In this document: one piece after another, positions 58,278-64,000 of the stretch
How positions within the stretch are numbered: position 1 is the first letter of the stretch
Layout of the letters: the number at the start of each line of letters is the position of its first letter
Assembly: GCF_003265705.1 (NCBI RefSeq)
Contig: NW_020313057.1
Span: forward strand, 5,063,075 to 5,127,074
Length of the DNA: 64,000 nt
Direction: 5' to 3'
From: Callorhinus ursinus
Lineage: Eukaryota; Chordata; Mammalia; Carnivora; Otariidae
Made by a program: the position numbers and the translations under genes
The notes under the pieces: generated by a model
The model's input: the letters and a program-made list of their open reading frames with translations, nothing else
The model's database searches: none
Told to the model about the DNA's origin: nothing

Positions 58278-58760
58278 ACAGGTTTCCCCACCATCCAAAA
58301 GTATAGAGTATTCCTATGAAATCTTTTTTAAGCTGAAATGGTGTAAAGCAGTAATAACCATAAATTCCTATGGAAAAGTCTTTGAATGTGCCCAGACCCC
58401 CTTTCCTCCAAAGAAAAAACCTCTCAGGCTTTTCTGATACCTTGGGACACATCTTGGTAACAGAATCCAAAAATAAATCTAGGTAAGGGCACGGATGCTC
58501 ACAGACACAGTTGAAGGCTCTGGCGATCTGATGCTGAGCTGTTGAGTGTAGTTCTTGGGGATGGAGCCATTCCGGTTGCTCCTGGTGTGCACCACTTCTG
58601 CACCTGCCTTGCTGCAAAACCAACGCTGAACACGAGATTTGCTTTTCACCTTTTTTATACAAGTGAAAAATCCTGTCTGGATTTCTTCCAGGTAGCAAAA
58701 ACAGGTGCAACTGTGGGTCTTAAGCAAAAGCCAAGTGGTATAACATGAACTTTTAAAAGG
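58278..58760. repeat. Unassigned repeat-like block next to the Tigger-type element
   Basis: GGTTTCCCCACCATCCAAAA, TATTCCTATGAAATCTTTTT, AAGCTGAAATGGTGTAAAGC recall an old DNA transposon or LTR repeat I cannot name. Overlapping open frames on both strands (58261-58710 minus; 58542-58748 plus) have no recognised homology. Confidence 0.35.
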
Positions 58761-58884
58761 CAAGGGATCCCTATATGTGTATAACTCATGTCTGGTAGAG
58801 AATTTGGCTGTTTTACCTAGTCTGTATATTTTGGTTTAGGAAGCACTAAACTAGATTAAGGTTCTTTATAGATCTTTTCTTAAA

Positions 58885-60130
58885 AAAAAAAAAGAGCTTT
58901 ATTGAGATGTAATTCACATGCTATACAATTCGCGCATTTGAAGTATACCATTCAGTGTTCTGAATATATGCAACCATCACTCTGATCAAATTCTAAAACA
59001 TTTTTGCCTTGCCCGGAGACACCTTCTCTCTATTAGTAGTCAATCCCATACTTTCTCTGCCCACCTTTTCTCCTGCCCTAGGAAACCACTAACCTACTTT
59101 CAGTTGCTCTGGGTTTGCCTATTCTGAGTGTTTCGTATAAATAAAATCATATGTTATGTGCCCTTTATACCTCACTTCTTTCACTTAATGTTTTCAAGAT
59201 TCATGTTGTGGCATGTTATTAGAATTTCTTCCTTTTTAAGGCTGAATAATATTCCACACCCCATTTTGTTACCCATTTATCAGTTGATGGACAATAGGAT
59301 TGTTTCCACTTTTTTAGCTACTAGGAGTAAAGCTTGAGTACAGGTTTTTGTGTGGGTATGTTTTCATTTCTCTTGAGTATATGTCTGGGAGTGCAGTTGC
59401 TATGTCCTGTGGTAACTCTTTAACGTTTTCAGTAATTGCCAAACTTTTTCACAGTGGCTGCACTATTTTATCTTCCCAGCAGCAATGTATGAGGGCTTCA
59501 GTTTCTTCATATCCTCAAAACACTTGTTATTGTCCCTTTTTGCTTATAGCCGTCTTAGTCGGAAGTGGTATCTTTCTGTGATTTTGATTTGCATTTTCCT
59601 AATGGCTGATGGTTTTAAGCATCTTTTCATGTGCTTATTGGTTGGTTGTATGTCTTCTTTGCAGAAATGTTTGTTTAAATCCTTTACCCCCCCTTTTTTT
59701 TTTTAAAGATTTTATTTATTTATTTGAGAGAGAGAGAATGAGAGACAGAGCGCGAGAGGGAAGAGGGTCAGAGGGAGAAGCAGACTCCCTGCTGAGCAGG
59801 GAGCCTGATGTGGGACTCGATCCCGGGACTCCAGGATCATGACCTGAGCCGAAGGTAGTCGCTTAACCAACTGAGCCACCCAGGCACCCTCCTTTACCCC
59901 TTTTTTAATTGTTATTTATTACTGAGTTGTAAGAGTTCTTTATATGTTCTTTGTACGTGTGTCTTATCAAATATAATTTGCAAACATCTCCCATTCTGTG
60001 AGTTGTCTTTGCACTTTCTTGGTATCATTTGTAGCATAAAAGTTTTAAAATTTGATGTCCATCTGTACAGTTTTTTTCATCTGTACATGTAGTTCTTAAA
60101 GGTTTGATCTGAAAGTGTTTTTACTTTTAG
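58885..60130 (-). mobile_element. Ancient LINE-1 3' part, minus strand, split by a SINE
   Basis: AGCTTTATTGAGATGTAATT, ATGCAACCATCACTCTGATC, TAATATTCCACACCCCATTT, GCAGCAATGTATGAGGGCTT and TATTACTGAGTTGTAAGAGT are antisense old LINE-1 in order. Heavily mutated. Confidence 0.85.
59691..59890 (-). mobile_element. SINEC, minus strand
   Basis: Ends GAGCCACCCAGGCACCCT. Target duplication CCTTTACCCC at 59681-59690 and 59891-59900, inside the LINE-1. Confidence 0.94.
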
Positions 60131-60975
60131 TGTGTTTTTCCTTCATTAAATAAATAGTTAGTTAAAAGAATGCTTAGAAGCCTGGCATTTTATCTCAGCC
60201 TATTGAAGGGCTCCACAGAAATGAAATCTACTAGAAATTCCCTTTGATATTTCATATCATTTTATAGTTAATTTGTAATATAACTATAACACTTATAATT
60301 GAAGTTTCGTATAAAGTGTTCACATCTTAGGTATACGTATGTATCCACCACTTAGATCAAGCTAGAGATTGGGCCTAGCGTCTCAGAAGGCCCCCTCCCT
60401 TAAACTTTGAGTGTAAAATACCTAGAAATCTCTTAGTTCCTTGTTCTGGTACAGTCGAACCCAGTATTGGTTTTAATGACTTGGAAGCCATATGGATTGC
60501 TAAATTTTAACAGATGGATGATCAGAATTTCTTTAGATTTAGATTAATATAAACAAACTGTTCAGGGAATGAAGTGCTTCCACTGGTTGTTGAACAGCTT
60601 TTCCTCTTAGTCTTTGAAGCCTGTTAGCATGTTGTACCACTTGATGGCGCTGTTGCACTGGGAGCGGCAACATTGTGAAAAAGTCCCTAGGGCATTTGGT
60701 TGTCGATTTCAGAGTAACTGACTCCAGTCTTTTATTATGTTTCATATTTTTTGAATCATCATCTGCTTGTTTTAATGAAGAAAATCCTTTGTATTCTTTT
60801 AATTGAACAGTAGCAGTATTCTTTCGCTCTTCTTTTTCTAGGCATTTTTGAACAAGATAAAATTAGTAGCTTCCAACAGTTAAATTCTTTAGATTTTAAA
60901 GAGAAAAAAAGCTGGACTTTTCTTTTAGAAAGCTGATTGATTACGAGATAAAAACCTTTAAGAATTTCTTTTCTT

Positions 60976-61173
60976 GGGGCGCCTGGGTGGCTCAGTCGTT
61001 AAGCGTCTGCCTTTGGCTCAGGTCATGATCCCAGGGTCCTGGGATTGAGCCCCATGTTGGGCTCCCTGCTCCATGGGAAGCCTGCTTCTCCCTCTCCCGC
61101 TCCCCCTGCTTGTGTTCCCTCTCTCGCTGTGTCTCTCTCTGTCAAATAAATAAAATAAAATCTTAAAAAAAAA
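60976..61173 (+). mobile_element. SINEC, plus strand
   Basis: GGGGCGCCTGGGTGGCTCAG head and an AAATAAATAAAATAAAATCT tail. Perfect 13 bp target duplication AATTTCTTTTCTT at 60963-60975 and 61174-61186. Confidence 0.96.
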
Positions 61174-62146
61174 AATTTCTTTTCTTCCCCCTCAGTAACA
61201 AAATGTGTTTCTGCATTCTTATTACTTGTGGTTAATGACTGGATGTTTACTAACTTGATTATCATTAAATGCTAGTAAGATACTTAAATGTGTAATTTAA
61301 GAGACCTTGAAAATGTAAGCAAGGTTTTATTGTTTAAGAAAAAATCATTCTTTTTTAAATGGTTCACTCATTAACTTGGTAAAAATAATCATCACTCTCG
61401 AGGACAAAAATTCAGTTTTCAAAGGGAGAGGATCTAAGTTTATTTTCTAGTTGACTTTCAGAAAAGTCTAAAAATACATATCTAGCTTAAATTTTAATAC
61501 AGAGCTCTTTAGTTTCATTAAAATGTTTTATTTTGTGGTTAATACCTTCAGTGTGATTCGCATAGCATTTAGTACTCCATTCCCTTGCAGCCTTGCATGT
61601 ATAGAAGGGTAGAAAAGACAGAAAAGCATACTGAAGCAGGACTAACATTGAAGAAATATATAATTTATTACCTTATTTCCAACATAAGGGATTTTATTTT
61701 GCAAAGTAAGGAATGAACAGTCACAGAGCTTGAAGATTTAAATAGGGCAGGGTGGCATTTACTATCAGCTATCCTTTTAATTATGAAAGGTATAATGGAA
61801 AAAGAGGACTTTTAGAAAAGTGTTAGTTTGAGAAGGATTTGGTGAGCTTTTTAGGAGTAGAGGATTCTGAGAAAATAGAATTTCTAATTTTACTTTCACA
61901 TGTCCAATTCCCACAGAACAAAAACCAGGATTACTAACTATCTGGAAAGGTATAAAAGAGTTAAGATCTTCCAGGGAATCCTGAAACTATTTTTTAAAAT
62001 CCCTTTGGAAGCTGAGAGCACTTACCTGTTTGTTAGTTCACCGATAGCAGCCTGAATGGATAGCACAGACTGCTTTCCTTTTTAGCTATTTCTACCTTTC
62101 TTTTGGGACTGGGAAAAAGCTTTGGTATAGATTGGGCTGATTTTGT

Positions 62147-62348
62147 TTTGTTTTTTTTTTTTTAAAGATTTTATTTATTTATTTGAGAGAGAGAATGAGA
62201 GACAGAGAGCATGAGAGGGAGGAGGGTGAGAAGGAGAAGCAGACTCTCTGCTGAGCAGGGAGCCCGATGTGGGACTCGATCCCAGGACTCCAGGATCATG
62301 ACCTGAGCCGAAGGCAGTCGCTTAACCAACTGAGCCACCCAGGCGCCC
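62147..62348 (-). mobile_element. SINEC, minus strand, probably recent
   Basis: Ends GAGCCACCCAGGCGCCC. Perfect 19 bp target duplication TAGATTGGGCTGATTTTGT at 62128-62146 and 62349-62367, the longest in the window. Confidence 0.97.
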
Positions 62349-62498
62349 TAGATTGGGCTGATTTTGTAGAAGAAGAAAAAAATGAGATAAAGTGTAAGTG
62401 ACTTGTCCAGGAAAAGAAGAAAAAGGAAATGATACAGTTAGGTTAAAATTTTTGATGCTAAGTGGGTATAATCTCGTTGTATTGAAAAATACATTGAG

Positions 62499-62691
62499 GG
62501 GGCGCCTGGGTGGCTCAGTCGTTAAGTGTCTACCTTTGGCTCAGGTCATGATCCCAGGGTCCTGGGATCGAGTCCCACATCAGGCTCCCTGCTCCGCGGG
62601 AAGCCTGCTTCTCCCTCTCCCACTCCCCCTGCTTGTGTTCCTGCTCTCGCTCTCTCTCTCTCTGTCAAATAAATAAATAAAATCTTAAAAA
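62499..62691 (+). mobile_element. SINEC, plus strand
   Basis: GGGGCGCCTGGGTGGCTCAG head, TC repeat and AAATAAATAAATAAAATCT tail. Perfect 14 bp target duplication AAAAATACATTGAG at 62485-62498 and 62692-62705. Only 150 bp from the preceding opposite-strand copy. Confidence 0.96.
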
Positions 62692-63444
62692 AAAAATACA
62701 TTGAGAAAGACAACCAAAACTAAAATTAATTTTAAAAACTCAAGAGCTGGTTCTTAAAATCCAATAGGGAAGCATTTAGAAAATATAAAGAAAAAGAACA
62801 TTTAAAAGTTTTAAGAAATGAGCCCAATGATAATGCTAGAGATATTTTTAAAAACCCTTGAAAAATCTCAGTGAAACTGAATTTTTGGGGGAAGATTATA
62901 CATTTCTAAATTATTTCAAGATAAAACAAAGTAGACCAGTGAAGTTATCAGTTAATTTCATCTTAAATAGAGTAAGACTAGATAGCTTTATTGAGTTCTT
63001 TCAATCTTTTATGGAACAAGTGATTTTTCTGCTGTCTGGTTTGTTCCAGAGCATAGAAAAACAAACTTGCCATTTCATACTATGAATAGGCAGAATCTAA
63101 TAAAGAAAGAGCAAGGAAGTTTGAATGATTGACCAGTCTCACTTTTGATTGTCCATATAAAAATTCTAAGTAAAAAACTAGCAAATCATATTTAATAGTA
63201 TATTAAATAAAAATCCAGCAGGATCAGAGAATTGATCTTAGGATTAAAAAGATATTTTAAATAGGAAACATACGTAAAATAAGAGATTGTATTATTATCC
63301 TTTTAATTGCATAAAATATTTGATAAGCTAGCTTTGATAAAATGTAAAACTTGATGAAGTTTAATATTATTTTTATAAAAATCAGATGGTACTTCCTTGG
63401 AGTGGTGAAGAATATTTTTGACTAAAAGCTAACAATAAACCTAG

Positions 63445-63587
63445 GGGCGCCTGGGTGGCTCAGTTGGTTATAAGCGTCCAACTCTTGGTCTCGGCTCAGG
63501 TCTCGATCTCAAGAATTGTGAGTTCAAGCCCCGCATTGGTCTCTGCACTGGGCATGGAGTCTGCTTCAGAAAGGAAAATAATTAATA
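63445..63587 (+). mobile_element. SINEC, plus strand, shortened
   Basis: GGGCGCCTGGGTGGCTCAGT head with an AT-insertion, no TC tract, tail AGGAAAATAATTAAT. Perfect 11 bp target duplication AATAAACCTAG at 63434-63444 and 63588-63598. Confidence 0.93.
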
Positions 63588-63613
63588 AATAAACCTAGTT
63601 ATGGGATACCAGT

Positions 63614-64000
63614 AACATTTATTTATCTAACAAATGTTTACTGAGCACCTACTATGTTGTTGGCACTGTGTTGAGTACTAGTAAACTGTTTCCCATGGAG
63701 CTTACATTCTAGTGGGGAAGGGTGACAAGATAATAAACAAAACAAGTAAGTAGATTATATAGTATGTTAGACGGTGATAAATGCTGCTTTAAATATGCAG
63801 GGTAGAGGATTGGGGGTGTGGGGCTGGGTGGATTTGTGGTTTCAGGGGAGTATTTGGAAGAAGTCTAACTGAGGAGGTGTCAACTGGAAGTAAGACTTGG
63901 CCTTTGTGAGGGAGTAAGTGTAGATATTTGGGGAAAAGAAAAGCATCTTTCTTCTGAAAAAAAAGCCAGTGCAGAGACTGAGGTGAGCTTCCCAGCTATG
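63614..64000 (+). repeat. Ancient interspersed repeat (L2/MIR-like age), runs off the window
   Basis: GTTTACTGAGCACCTACTAT, GGAGCTTACATTCTAGTGGG, GATAATAAACAAAACAAGTA and GTTAGACGGTGATAAATGCT form the consensus order of a common ancient mammalian repeat that I do not name with certainty. Confidence 0.6.

Larger units (their letters stand above)
8230..64000 (+). other. UPF2: UPF2 gene, 5' half (exon 1 to intron 8), open at the right edge
   Basis: UPF2 is a core nonsense-mediated mRNA decay factor. From family knowledge, it is a mainly cytoplasmic scaffold with three MIF4G domains that bridges UPF1 to UPF3 on exon-junction complexes. Seven coding exons seen here join in one open frame (362, 780, 161, 198, 150, 104 and 86 nt; 613 codons plus 2 nt) with GT-AG introns, and the protein matches mammalian UPF2 as I recall it. 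Intron phases are 2, 2, 1, 1, 1, 0 and 2 for introns 2-8. The rest of MIF4G-2, MIF4G-3 and the UPF1-binding C-terminus lie beyond the window. The left boundary is uncertain because the transcription start cannot be read from sequence. In human the divergent neighbour upstream is DHTKD1; nothing of it is seen here. Confidence 0.95.
50106..64000 (+). other. UPF2: Intron 8 of UPF2, at least 13.9 kb, no gene seen
   Basis: The donor is GTAGGT; no acceptor plus coding continuation was found before the end. The stretches 50106-51879, 56800-57940, 60130-60538, 60746-60962, 61187-62127 and 62706-63433 have no gene or clear repeat. The rest is LINE-1, L2, Tigger-like and SINE insertions listed separately. 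Confidence 0.75.

Noticed and set aside
58261..58763. Three overlapping frames of 68-149 codons
   Set aside because: They lie in repeat-like sequence beside a Tigger-type element; no family features and conflicting frames.
1..64000. Novel multi-gene system, CRISPR array, phage or bacterial cluster
   Set aside because: The whole window is ordinary carnivore nuclear DNA with one split gene and transposable elements; repeated units are SINEs, not spacered arrays.

Overview
The window is nuclear DNA from a mammal of the order Carnivora, most likely a caniform of the bear/seal/mustelid type. The main sign is about 35 copies of tRNA-derived CAN SINEs (SINEC): a head reading GGCGCCTGGGTGGCTCAGT, a TC-rich middle and an AATAAA/A-rich tail. 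Most are flanked by 11-19 bp target-site duplications. There is no bacterial, plasmid, phage or CRISPR content. The exact species cannot be read from the sequence alone.

The window holds one recognisable protein-coding gene: the 5' half of UPF2 (regulator of nonsense transcripts 2), on the + strand. Positions 1-7860 are intergenic, made of SINEs, ancient repeats and a diverged direct duplication. A CpG island at about 7860-9130 carries the TATA-less promoter and the non-coding first exon. The coding exons are 14057-14418 (ATG at 14057), 18241-19020, 28593-28753, 34875-35072, 43558-43707, 45444-45547 and 50020-50105. All seven introns after exon 1 are GT-AG. The joined exons give an unbroken frame of 613 codons plus two bases, nearly half of the roughly 1270-residue protein. 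This covers the lysine/glutamate-rich N-terminus, the whole first MIF4G domain, the acidic linker and the start of the second MIF4G domain. No later exon was recognised, so intron 8 appears to run past base 64000.

The introns are gene-free and full of transposable elements. Intron 4 holds a long degraded LINE-1 block. Intron 5 holds a LINE-1 with the inverted 5' end expected from twin priming, sitting inside an older LINE-1. Intron 7 holds the remains of a hAT-type DNA transposon whose transposase domain is still readable. Intron 8 holds LINE-1 pieces of several ages, a Tigger/MER2-like element and many SINEs. Ancient MIR/L2 pieces are scattered throughout.

No new multi-gene system is visible. 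The observations most worth following are a possible upstream ORF whose stop codon overlaps the UPF2 start (TAATG), inverted SINE pairs that closely flank exons 2 and 3, exons 3, 5 and 6 whose lengths allow in-frame skipping, and several nested or rearranged insertions.
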